Part shown: positions 38,488-49,487 of the stretch, piece after piece
Position numbering within the stretch: the first letter of the stretch is position 1
Layout of the letters: each line of letters opens with the position of its first letter
NCBI GenBank assembly: GCA_029204225.1
Contig: CM055098.1
Span: forward strand, 51,529,312-51,593,311
DNA length: 64,000 bases
DNA from: Diphasiastrum complanatum
Taxonomy: Eukaryota > Streptophyta > Lycopodiopsida > Lycopodiales > Lycopodiaceae
Direction of reading: 5' to 3'
The notes under the pieces: model-generated
What the model saw: the letters and a program-made list of their open reading frames with translations, nothing else
Told to the model about the DNA's origin: nothing
Databases searched by the model: none
Program-made: the position numbers and the translations under genes

Positions 38488-39184
38488 TTGTCGGTCAAAT
38501 TTGGGACCTTAATTTGGCGGTCAAATTTGGGATTACCTATTGATATTTGGTTTTTACCTATTGATATTTGGCATTCCTGGTTATTACGTATAGCTTGGTT
38601 TTCCTTTGGACCTATTGATTGGTGCTGGTTTTTCCATATTACTGATTGCCTATGGTGCGACAGATATCTCTATGATTATGCATGTGGCTCTCTATCTGTT
38701 CCTTGGATTGTTGCTCATTGTCAGGCTTGGCACTGTCCTGATGGCTTGGGTTATTGCCTCCGTTCTGGCTACTGTTTGTCCTGGTGATCTTCAGGTTCCC
38801 TTCCATTTTGGGTTGGTCCATATCGCTTGGTCTCCGATGTTGAGTTGCCCCTTCTCCTCTCTTGGATAGTTTTTGAGGGTGTTGTTGCCATATACTCCAG
38901 TGTTGCTCATATGTGCTTTGATACTCATTCCCAGCTACATGTGTATATTGTTTCGATGCTTGCTACTGATGTTGCGGATCCTGTTCCTCGTTCCAGTGCA
39001 TTTCTTCTATTCCTCACTTCTGCGCTTGGTGTGTACTTTGGGACTACATTTGCGGCCAATTATGATGGGTCATCTGATTCTCCATCCGTTTTTGGTGTAT
39101 CCTATGATGGATTGGTATCTCCATTTGAGGTCTTTCTGGATGAGTTTTTCGGCTAAATTTTTATACTTGGGGCCTCTGCATTGA
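38488..39184 (+). pseudogene. unrecognised open frames in segment G, copy 2
   Basis: Two overlapping frames: 38,606-38,869 (hydrophobic, GAGFSILLIAYGATDISMIM) and 38,827-39,156 (containing FDTHSQLHVYIVSMLATDV, SSDSPSVFGVSYDGLVSPFE and a DEFFG end). The same two frames are kept in copy 3 (60,816-61,079 and 61,037-61,366). Weak similarity of the second to the Ser/Pro-rich region at 20,800-21,100 suggests a retrotransposon spacer protein. No function assigned. Confidence 0.35.
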
Positions 39185-39681
39185 TTTCTTGGACCTTTTC
39201 ATCTTTGAAAATCAAATGAGGTAATTTATTAGAGCTTGTTGGCTAGCAATGGATCACTCTCATTCATTCACACAGAACATGCATTCAATAGATGGGAAAA
39301 TGAGGTAGCTAGCTAGCGACAAACCAATCTCACTCAACTTTGGATTGATACTCATAATGGTAGAAATAGAGCTTGCTGTACTTTTGTTTCATATTGATCA
39401 TTTTGATCAAATTCTACGTCTTTGATTGACATTCTCATGATATCGTCACCTTTGAATGAACAACCTGGGTATATGGTATGTAGGAATTTTCAAACTTGCC
39501 TTTCCCTCAACCACAAATCTCCCTCTCACCACCAACATCATGTGCCACACCTATTTTTTGTCTCGTCTCATATTCACCCTCACTCACATGCCTATTTGTA
39601 AGCTGGAATCACAGCCTTTGCACATAACATCTCACGCTCTGTCAAATCAGATGATATACATATAACTGGGAGACGTGCGGG

Positions 39682-39850
<169 letters not shown>

Positions 39851-40126
39851 ATTTTGATTTAATAGACGAATGTGATTCTATACCATTAACTGATATACCA
39901 ACAGCATCTGGAGTCTATCCAAATCTTCATGCAGAAAAAAGAAGATATCGGGATATGAGGCAGTGGATTAGACATTTGCAAGAGGAAGAGAATCTTGAAG
40001 GTGATAGAGCAACAGCCGAAGTTCATTCTTCACTAGTGCAACCCTCGAATGATTCATGTATAGATAGATATGAATGCTCAGTTGCATCATCATGAAGAAC
40101 CCATCAAGGAAGCATCGCAAACAGAA

Positions 40127-41716
40127 AATGGATTGGCATGTCAAAAATCGATCTACACATGATGTGATGCGAGTACCAAGTGATTCACCTGCATGGAAAC
40201 ATATTGAAGACCAATGGTCCGAGTTTAAAAATGAACCTCGTAATTTGAGATTTGGCCTTGCTATGGATGGTGTAAATCCTTTTAGCGTTCAAGCGTCAAC
40301 TTGGTCCACATGGCCAGTTGTACTCGTTAATTACAACATATCTCCGTGGTTGAGTATTAAAACGGGATAGTTGTTATTGGCTTTATTGATTCTAAGAAAG
40401 TACAAGGCCAAGAACATGGATGTGTATCTTGCACCTTTGATCGATGAATTGTGCATTCTTTGGAATGGTATTCACGCTTACGACTTCGTTGTTCGTGGAA
40501 TTCTAATGTGGACGATGCATGATTACCCCGGTTTAAGCGAATGTTCAGGTATCTATATAATGAATCTAATTCGTTTTAGTATTAAACGTTTGATTATATT
40601 TAACTAAGCTTATGTTTAATTTGGTTTATGAACTATGCAGGTTTAACCACATTGGGTTACAACGCATGTTATATTTGTGGACCACTTCTGGAGGGTCGAC
40701 ATACCACAAATATGTTAAAAAAAGTGGTGTACAAAAATCATCGCAAATACTTGTCGCTTGATCATCCTTTTCGAAGGTTGAATAGGCGATTTTTTGGAGG
40801 GCGAGGAGATAATCCTCTAACTACACCACCACCCCCACGCATGGGAGTAGCGGAATGGCATGGTGAATGGCTTCAACATCACGACGTTAATTATTCATGG
40901 AATGAATCCATTGATGGTTTGAAACGGTTGTCTATTTTTCATAAATTATCCTATTGGAGGAATTTATTGATAAACCATCTATTGGATCCTATGCACATAT
41001 TCAAAAACGTCGATGAATCCTTATGGACCCACATCATTGGCATAAAAGACAACTCCTCAGCTCGTAAAGATCTACAAGCAGCCGATGTGATAAGACCCTA
41101 TTGGATTGAATACACCGAAGGTGGAGATGAGAATCTACCTAATGTGTAGTGGATTCTTACAAAAGAGCAACTCTCATATGTTAAACATGTCATAAAACAA
41201 ATGAGAACTCCAACAGGCTATGCACATTCTTTATGCAAGTCATTTACCAAAGATGGTAAATTAAGTGGATTGAAATCACATGATTGGCATAAGATGTTGC
41301 AATTCATACTTCCACTTTCTATTCGAGGCCTCTTCAACGATGACGTACAAAATACGCTTTACAATTTGTCATCAATGATTAGGTTTGTATATTTTTTTAA
41401 GCACTTGTATAAAATGTGATCTTTCTTTTTTTTTATGTGTTAAACAACCTAATGTACTATCAATCTTGCAGGTGGATTTCCTCAATAGTGAATTGGATTC
41501 CATGAAAATCCAAATGATTGAAATAGTATGTTTGTTGGAAAGAGATTTTCCAACTTCCTTTTTGGATATACAAGTTCATCTTCTAGTGCATTTGGTCGAA
41601 GAAGTATCAATTGCAGGACTTGTGCACACGAGATGGCCAGTAAAAAAATTGGGAGCTCATTACGACTCTCAAACCGATATTGTCAACCGAAATGAAGCTC
41701 TTGCAACAATTGACTG
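40127..41716 (+). pseudogene. CACTA TnpD, C-terminal part, copy 2
   Basis: Near-identical to 16,396-17,990: DWHVKNRSTHDVMRV onwards, through the Tnp2 core, intron (GT at about 40,548, CTATGCAG before 40,641), YNACYICGPL, DPMHIFKNVDESL and both DUF4218 blocks. Differences: a 27-bp deletion after AYD (copy 1 16,754-16,780) removes the stop present in copy 1 and keeps frame; TAG after NLPNV at 41,147; TAG after STKTG at 40,368. The N-terminal part is not upstream: it is at 43,847-45,010 on the other strand. Confidence 0.9.
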
Positions 41717-41876
41717 TACAACAGGCTATATGTGTCAACAAGGTAATCAATCAGATTTGAGCGAGATTTCACCGATTGTCATTGTTCCTAAGAAGAATGG
41801 AAAATTGAGAATTTGTGTGAATCTCAAGGCCTTGAACAAAGTGACGCAAAAGAATCACTTTCTCAACAAATGATGG
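41717..41876 (+). pseudogene. gypsy RT fragment fused to DUF4218, copy 2
   Basis: Same fusion as 18,004-18,163; here the open frame is longer (41,385-41,873, 162 codons) and joins LLERDFPTSFLDIQVHLLVH of DUF4218 to SPIVIVPKKNGKLRICV of RT without a stop. Confidence 0.8.
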
Positions 41877-42943
41877 ATAAGGAGATCTCAGAAGATCTAG
41901 GACCCTAAAACACTTCTATCTTGAACCTGGCTGGTTTCCAAGCATAGAAAGGAGATTGAAACACATGCAACACTTTGCACACACTAAGAATGGATTACAA
42001 ACTCAAACCAACCTGAACACACTCTTGCTTAAGCTCTCAAACTTTCCAGCAAGTGACCAAATCAAGTTATGGTGTGAAGAGTTACTTGCACTCTTAGAAA
42101 ATACAAAAGACTCGGCTGCCAAGAATACCTAAAATTGAACAAACTTGATCAACATATGATCAACACACTAAGATATTGATTCAACCTGTAAAACCACATG
42201 TAAACCACACTTCTAAAAGTTTATAAACTCCAACAAATGACAAATACAAGCTTTAGAGGTGAATAAAAGAGCACACTTAGTGAATCACAAGACTAGCTTC
42301 ACTAGCTTGTCAAATCTTGGTGTTTAGATGTAAATCTAAGATCACTTCACATGAGAATGTTTCGCGACCTATTAAGAACCTGAAAACACATTTGCATAAT
42401 GGCTAAAACCTTCCAGCAAATGCTCCAATCAAATTACAGAAGGAGAGTTACTTACATGCTTAACAAAGTACACCAAAATTTATGCAAAAAATTGTTGACA
42501 ATCTGTTCACTCAAAAGAAGATCTTTCATCCAAGTGGGAGCTTTGCTCAGCCTTTTGGAAAAATACAAAATCACTCAAAGAGTATTTGTCATCCACTTAA
42601 GGAGAAGGTTCATCCACTTAACGAGAGTGTCCATTCACAAAGGAGAGTGTTCATCCACAGAAGTGGAGATTGTCAACAATACATTGAACAGAACATTGTT
42701 AGTATTGAATATGCACAAGCCTCACAATCAACAAATGATTAGGTGTTATGATCTGATCCAAAATAGCTTCTTCTCAGCCTCTGATCTTCAATAGACCTGA
42801 AATATGCTTTTGATCCACAATTTCGACTAAAACAAAGGTTAGTAAGATTTGATCAACAGTGCAATGCATAATCATGCTAGAACTTGATCAAATATCCAAA
42901 TATCACCATAAATGGAAATCTTACTAAAAATAACAACCAACTA
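41877..42943 (-). repeat. internal/leader sequence of small LTR element, copy 2
   Basis: High identity to 18,164-19,230, including the GTGGATGAACACTCTCC-type tandem units (about 42,598-42,672). No coding domain recognised. Confidence 0.75.
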
Positions 42944-43245
42944 GCTCTGATACCATGTTAAAAAAGTGGATCTTGAATGGATCCAAACTCCCAAAATACT
43001 TGGCTAAGATCTTTGCACAACAAGCTACAAAAGCTAGAAATGGCAAAGCACCATAATGCTTTATTTGATACACATGAACTTGACAAAGCATTCAAGAGAC
43101 AAAAGAAACTAATAAAAGGTACTGATGGCAGCAAACAAGACTCCCAACAGCAGCCTACCACTTTTGGAAACCTCTTAAGATCATACACAAAAGCTTAAAG
43201 ACAATACACAAAGCAATGCTCTCAATGGAGGAAGAAACTATGACA
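42944..43245 (-). repeat. primer site and 290-bp LTR, copy 2
   Basis: Primer site TGGTATCAGAGC on the minus strand at 42,955-42,944, then the LTR 43,245-42,956 with TGTCATAG and TTTTTTAACA ends. Confidence 0.8.
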
Positions 43246-43846
43246 ATGATCTATTGATCTCACAAGTATGATCCGTTGTTGATGAATCATCATCCTCTTT
43301 TTGAACCACTAGTTTGATAGTCCAAGTTACAGCATCAACCTTGACTGCACGTTCACGATTTTCCTGGTACCGCAGTTATGAATCACTTGCGCAACTCGTA
43401 ACCATGGGCGTCCCAATAGGACTCGGTAGACATTTGGTGCTTCCGGTAAGTCCATTATTATGAAAGTAATGACGAACTATACTCCGGCAATTCTGACAGG
43501 TATATCTCCAACCATTCCTCGTGGACAAACTGTCATTTGATCAGCCAGCTTAATGGCAAAAGTCGCAGGCTTTATCTTTGTAAGGCCCCATTTTGCACAT
43601 AACTTTGTAAGAATTAGGCTAACTCCCGAACCGCCATCTATCATGGCTGCTGCATTAGAAAATTGCTTTTGTTGTATCAGCAGGGTGATAGCTTTTTGTT
43701 CACTTTTCCAAGCTGCTCCGACATAGAGTACTTCATTAGATTCTTCATATCCGGCACAAAAAAGTGGCTCTTGATGGACTTCTGATTCAGCTTGAGTTAA
43801 CTTTCGCGCTAATACTTCTTTTGCTTTTGGCACCAACTTTAGGAAC
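43246..43846 (-). pseudogene. retropepsin gene, copy 2, fused to transposase sequence
   Basis: Minus strand; the open frame 43,863-43,477 reads KLVPKAKEVLARKLTQAESE, CAGYEESNEVLYVGAAWKSE, AAMIDGGSGVSLILTK (active Asp), IKLADQMTVCPRGMVGDIPV and stops after RIAGV. The first six codons (MQHLFR) come from the inverted CACTA transposase, so the inversion created a transposase-protease fusion frame. This copy has CGA where copy 3 has TGA in the CPRGMVG stretch. Confidence 0.8.
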
Positions 43847-45010
43847 CGAAATAAATGCTGCAATCATGGGATAATTGGAAAATGTCATAACACTTTTGTG
43901 ACACTTTATCCCCTTGTACGTCATCTCAAAAACGTGAAGCGTTACACACTGGACATTAAAGCTTTTCTGAATGCGCACCTCTATATAGAACATGGTCTTC
44001 TGGACATGAATGTATTGTGTCCTAATCCATTCCAAGCACGGTCGTCATCTTTTGTGCTTCTTTTCGTGTTTTAGGTATCACATTTTCTTTCGGAAGTATT
44101 CGATGCAACAACCTAAAAAAGAAGCAATGTGAGTTGTTAGAAAAGAAAAAAAAATTATCATAATGTAAATATGCTATAAAGTATAATAGTTGTGTTATGC
44201 GTTAAGTACCCGAATAAAGATGTCACGCTACGATCACTCCATTTGTATGTTGCTTGAAGGTTTAGAATAAGAATTGACGTAGCTAGTCTTAGAATGGATG
44301 CTCCAGGATATAGAGGAGTGTCTGCCTCCTTGCGCAATAGAATCTTGTCTCCATCCATCTCAAATTGTTGGTGATCTCCGTTTTCATTAGAAGATGCATG
44401 CATATCATCATTCTCATTTGTTTCAAAGTAAGATTCAAACATGTTGTGCATTGCTTCATCGTGTTGCACCTCATCATCATAATCATTATAATCAACTTGA
44501 TTATTCTCTTTTCCAATTGTGTTTGCCTCTTCAATTTGTTTCATTCTTTGTTTTCTCATGTCTATCAAAACTTGACGTTGATTGTAACTAAACACGGATG
44601 GATCAACTCCATCGAATGGCATTCGATGTATTGGCTACACACATGAAACAAATTTCATAAGTGACATATATAGATTGATGAAGATTATAATAAAAAACAA
44701 TCATATAAAATTAACAAACCTCAACGTCTATTCGATGGTTGACTTTCTTCTTTTCGTCCAAACTTCCACAAATGATTTTCAACAATGCGTCTTTCACACA
44801 TCTTTTGTCCATCACACTTGAGGCATGTGCACCATATTTTATTTTGAAAATAATTGTACATGTCACTTTAGCACAATATGTTAACTTATAATAACAGTTT
44901 TTATGATCAAGAACACATGCATGTTTATTACTTAACCTGTTAACTTGAATACTGTCTTCATCGCTAGACCGATCTGAATGTAATTCATCTTGTTGTGATA
45001 AACTGCATAT
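43847..45010 (-). pseudogene. CACTA TnpD, N-terminal part, copy 2 (inverted)
   Basis: Reverse-strand equivalent of 15,213-16,371. Exon blocks: SLSQQDELHSDRSSDEDS, HRIDVEV before a GTTTGT donor, MPFDGVDPSVFSYNQRQ, and YIEVRIQKSFNVQ-type shifted frame near the junction. It carries the same one-base frameshift and the same TGA (seen as TCA on the plus strand at about 43,862-43,864) as copy 1. Cut at 43,846/43,847. Confidence 0.88.
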
Positions 45011-45290
45011 ATGCACAAGTACAAAACACAAATAATATAAAATTATTGTATGATTCTAATGTTTTAATTTTTAGATATACCTATTCTTATACATTGTCGC
45101 TTACATGATTCTTATGCTAATCTTGGTACAGGTTCGAGCTCTACACGCATATCTCTCTCCTTTTGTTAACACAGGTATGAAAGTCCCACTCCAATATGCA
45201 TTAAAGTTCTGTAATCGATTTTCTTTTCCACTGCATTTTGATATATTAGGGTTTATTGTAATGTATTGTATGTTTATAGATGTAGTAATC
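45011..45290. promoter_or_regulatory. divergent promoter region of CACTA copy 2
   Basis: Equivalent to 14,925-15,212. AT-rich, no defined promoter motif. Sequence similarity to copy 1 is high. Confidence 0.4.
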
Positions 45291-46266
45291 ATGGTGGGGT
45301 CAGGCAGTGGTGAAAGCTCGGGAGACTTTGTAAAAAATTTATATGAATCATTAACTCCCGAGCAAAGAACACAACTGCAAAATATGCTTAGCCAAAATGA
45401 GGGTGGTCCCTCACAAGAGGCCGCGGCTCCCGCCCCCACCGAAGAGTCATCCACAAATCCTTATTATGACGTGGATCCTCAAGGCAATATAATTGCTAAT
45501 AGAAAAGGAAGGGCGGTTTTGGACCGACTCTATTCTTTATGCCAACGTCATTTTGGCGACAGATTATTTAGTAAATGGTCCGAACAACCTGCCGCCGATA
45601 AACGACAGGTTTATGGTACCCTTCGTGACAAATTCCAACAAGAAGAGAAATTCGAGAAGCAGGAAATTCATAAGCATATGAGCTTATGGTTGTGATATGG
45701 CACGACGAGCTTATAGGGACGGGAAATCCAAGCCTTCCTGGTGTTCAAGAAGTGATTGGAACTATGTAAAAGCGTGAACGAACACCAGATAAATACAAGA
45801 AAGATGTTGCGGCCGCTAGGATGCATAGGATAGGCAATCCTAGGTTGGGCTCGAGCGGAAAGGCGGGATTGCAAGCAAGCATGGTAAGTGAACTTACACT
45901 ACTCTTATAGTTTATCTTTGATTTTATATGCTTTTATTATTTAATATGCATTATGACTAGCTGCTTCAACGTAGCCCTAAATTAATTTCAACTTCAATTG
46001 AATGCATGGATAGTTGGCGGACTATGGACGTCTGCCAACTAAGGAGGAGTACGAATTTGCCTTCAGGAAATCGTACGACACATTAGTTGACAAACTAAAG
46101 AACAAGGGTCATCCTCCAAATGTAAGTACTAGTTTTTGTATTTATACTAATGTGGTTTGTATTTCGACATCAATTTAATTTAATTTAATACGATCAAGCA
46201 TTAAATATTAATGTAGTTTGTTTGCTTGTTTTCATGCAGACTGGACGTCACGATGACGACGAGTAG
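45291..46266 (+). pseudogene. CACTA TnpA-like gene, copy 2
   Basis: Starts MVGSGSGESSGDFVKNLYES at 45,291. Exon 1 stays open to 45,695 and includes the WSEQPAADKRQVYGTLRDKF block, which is disrupted in copy 1. The next block has ARRAYRDGKSKPSWCSRSDWN with frame breaks; then PTKEEYEFAFRKSYDTLVDK, donor GTAAGT after HPPN (about 46,120), and the final exon TGRHDDDE with TAG at 46,264. Upstream in-frame codons from 45,105 are probably 5' leader. Confidence 0.65.
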
Positions 46267-46844
46267 ATTAGGTTTATAAGGTTTAGTTGATGTTAGATCT
46301 AGAAAGACTCGTGCGACATTAAAGCACAAATTTTGCAATACATTAATTCATATTATGAAAAATATTATTATTGCAAATGATCGTGCTATATTGCCATTGC
46401 TTTTATATGTGCAATATTTTTTTTTTTTCAAAAATTGCAATGTCAAATTTGGGGATGTGGATTGATGTAATAATCAACTAAGATATGTCGGATTTCAAAA
46501 CAACAATCAATATTATATCTAAAAATCTAAATGAAATTTATGATGTGCACAAAGCATATTGAACATGAAGTAATGCAATAAAATATTGCGATGAAGTAAT
46601 GCATGAAGTATTGTCATTCATAATGAACATGAAATAATGCAATAAAATATAAAATGAAAAGTAGTTTAAGAATGAAAAGTATCTCATGCTTAGTTTGTTG
46701 TTTGATCCAGATGTTGAATGCAACTCAAAAATATTGGTTTAGGGTAAATTCACGAACATCGCTTCTCCAAGAACTCAACTTCAAGAACAGTCCGAGAAAA
46801 ATACGTGCGCTATTTTTTACGCATTTTTTATTTTTTTACCTAAT
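46267..46844. other. CACTA copy 2 internal non-coding sequence
   Basis: Corresponds to 13,371-13,939. AT-rich; no gene. Contains a short repeat series of CATGAAGTAATGCAATAAAATA units at about 46,564-46,650 (also in copy 1, 13,575-13,650). Confidence 0.6.
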
Positions 46845-47044
46845 TTGGGATGTCGGAATCCGACTTCCTAACACGTCGGATAGACGTCGGACATATTTTT
46901 TGATCATTTTGTTAACAGACATCGGATTACGACAACTTTATGGGACGTCGGGTTCCGACATCCAAGATACGTCGGATGGGCGTCGGACATCCGTCGGTGA
47001 AATTTTGGGATCATTCTGTGTTTACAGACGTCGGGATCCGACCA
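46845..47044. repeat. CACTA subterminal repeats, copy 2 (truncated)
   Basis: GATGTCGGAATCCGAC, ACGTCGGATAGACGTCGG and similar motifs as in 12,866-13,370. It stops at 47,044 against copia sequence, so the element terminus is lost. Confidence 0.75.
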
Positions 47045-47511
47045 GAAGGGTTTGAAAGAGGAGTGAAACAATGTGACTAAGATCTTCAAGTCTCATCTAT
47101 AACTCTCAAAACCTAGATTGACAATGTAACCTTGAATTTTTTTGATATAACCACCTAGATTGGTGTTCTTAGGCGAAACTCACCAGGTGGGGTGCCCAAC
47201 CTACCTCATAAGAAATGCCAATAACTTGATCTATAGTGAACCAATTCACTTGAGATTTCTTGCACCTAGATGTACCTCAAATAGCTTTCCAACAAGTACT
47301 TATCTGCACATTTTGATCCACTACATAGAACACAATAAATCCTTAAAGTGGGTGTATCCCACACGTGCTCTGAGCATAGTAGTCTGTACTATGCTTTTCC
47401 TATCCAAATCATTATGATTTTGGACCCGCTTGATGCCAAAATTCCTAGGAAATTAGTCATCTTAAGTGGCTTTGATACCATGTGTACTTTTTCACACATG
47501 TCAAGACACAC
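47045..47511 (-). repeat. copia leader and LTR-end stub
   Basis: Resembles the leader of the first copia element (CACACGTGCTCTGAGCA... as at 3,856). At 47,471-47,481 the minus strand reads TGGTATCAAAG, followed outward by TGTGTACTTTTTCACACATGT, an LTR terminus like that at 4,052. Only about 30 bp of LTR remain before CACTA sequence begins. Confidence 0.65.
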
Positions 47512-49487
47512 ACGGGATGTAAAGTTAGCAAGCTTTCAGCAACGTTGTTACTTTACGATCTTAAGGTGGTACATGGTTGGTCACAGGCAAGCATGGATGA
47601 GTTGCTACATCTTTTGAAGAAAGACATTTTGCGATTAGAAAACGAGCTTCCACCATCAGCATACCAAACAAAGAAAATGATCAAAGATCTTGGGTTGCAC
47701 TATAATAGCATTCATGCATGTGTTAATGACTGCATATTATATCGTGGGGAGCATTCTATATTGGATTCATGTCCTATTTGCGGGGCTAGTCGACGGAAGG
47801 AAGGAAAGAGAAAAATACCACAAAAAGTATTAAGACATTTTCCATTGATACCACGCCTTCTTCGAATGTACAAGTGCTCTAGTTTTTTTTAATCAATGCA
47901 AGGTAAAATTCTAAGTTTCATCGTTACATCTGAACATCAAATTTATGTTTCATTTTCAAATATACATTTACAGATACAACATACACATATATGTGCATAT
48001 TATATATATGCACACACACATATATTAATATTGATGTCTTTTTTATTTGTTATTTTGTAGGTGTCCAACTATTGCAAATCTAATGCTATGGCATACACAA
48101 GGTAGAAGCCATGACAACATGCTAAGACATCCAGTAGACTCGCTTGCTTGGAAGCATGTGGATTCAACTTGGCAGCCGTTTGCTAAAGAACCTCGAAATG
48201 TCGACTTGGACTTGCTATAGATGGTGTGAATCCCTTTCAAGATTTGAGTAGCAGATGGAGTACTTGGCCTGTTCTTTTAGTGAATTATAATTTTCCACCT
48301 TGGCTAGCTACAAAAAGATTCTTTGTTATGATGTCATTGCTTATACTTGGTCCAAACCAAGTAAAAGAAGATAAGATAGATGTTTATCTAAAAGTCCTTG
48401 TGGAGAGTTGCTGGAATTGTGGAATGGAATACCTGCTTACGATGTTACACGGCCGATGCATGAAGGGAGACATTTTATTCTTAGAGGTATTTTGTTGTGG
48501 ACCGTCCATGATTTTCCTACATATGGCTTGCTTGCGGGATGTAGAGTGAAGGATATCTTGCTTGTCCAATTTGTGGCCCAGAAGGAGAAGGGAGATGGTC
48601 AAAATATCTACGTAAAGTAGTGTATTGTGGACATAGATAGTTCCTTCCTCCTGATCACAAGTTTTGAAAAATGAGACCTACATTCAATGGAGAGATCGAC
48701 GATCGAGATTCTCCTCTCAAAGTGACTACAGATAACGTTTTTAAATGGACAAAAGCACACGTGACATGGAGTAGTAGTCACGCACGTAAAAAGAAGGACG
48801 ATCCTTCAAAAGTTGCGAGTTGGAAGAGATTATCTATTTTGTATAGTTTACCATATTGGTAGGTATATATAATTTTGCCTTAATATGAGTTACACAATAG
48901 TTAATATTTCGATTTATGTTTATATGTGCATGTACATCATCATATGATCTAACAATACTGGTGTGTGCATGTGGCATGTACATCATCTTCTGATTCGAAA
49001 TACATTGGATGTTATGCATGTGGAAAAGAATGTAGTCGAAAACATTCTAAAAACTATTCTTAGAATGGGTGACAAAGATTCAATCAAAGTGCGGGAAGAC
49101 ATGAAAGACCTCGGTATTAGACAATCTCTCTGGCCAAGGAGATGTGAAAATGATACGAAGAAGATTTTTTTGCCGTATGCACCATACAAATTCACAAAGA
49201 AAGGAAAGGAGACCTTTTTCTCAATTGTAAAATATATGAAAAATCCGACAGGATATACTGCCTCTATGAGAAAACACATTGCAGGTTTTATTATACTCAA
49301 CTTATTCTATTGCATGTTATAACTCAACTATGCAGTCCTCATTCTAGGTAAATAAACTCCATGAAGCAGACGAGATGTTGGATTCCTTGTTGATTGATTT
49401 GGCAACAGGACCAAAGCACCGTGCAACATCATATACAGGTCTTTGGGTGAATGGCTATCATTTTCGTACTAGGGGGTGTGAAGGAAT
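47512..49487 (+). pseudogene. second CACTA Tnp2 transposase, divergent family
   Basis: Plus strand, spliced. Begins within the gene at CKVSKLSATLLLYDLKVVHG, then IHACVNDCILYRGEH and CPICGASRRKEGKRK. After an intron (acceptor TTTTGTAG before 48,061) come PTIANLMLWHTQGRSHDN, AIDGVNPFQDLSSRW, STWPVLLVNYNFPPWLA, AYDVTRPMHEGRHFILRGIL, SWKRLSILYSLPYW, and after another intron NTLDVMHVEKNVVENILKTI. At 49,375-49,487 a DUF4216-like DLATGPKHRATSYTG and GYHFRT. Frameshifts near 48,205 and 48,395. Cut at 49,487 by a gypsy segment. Clearly a different subfamily from copies 1 and 2. Confidence 0.87.
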
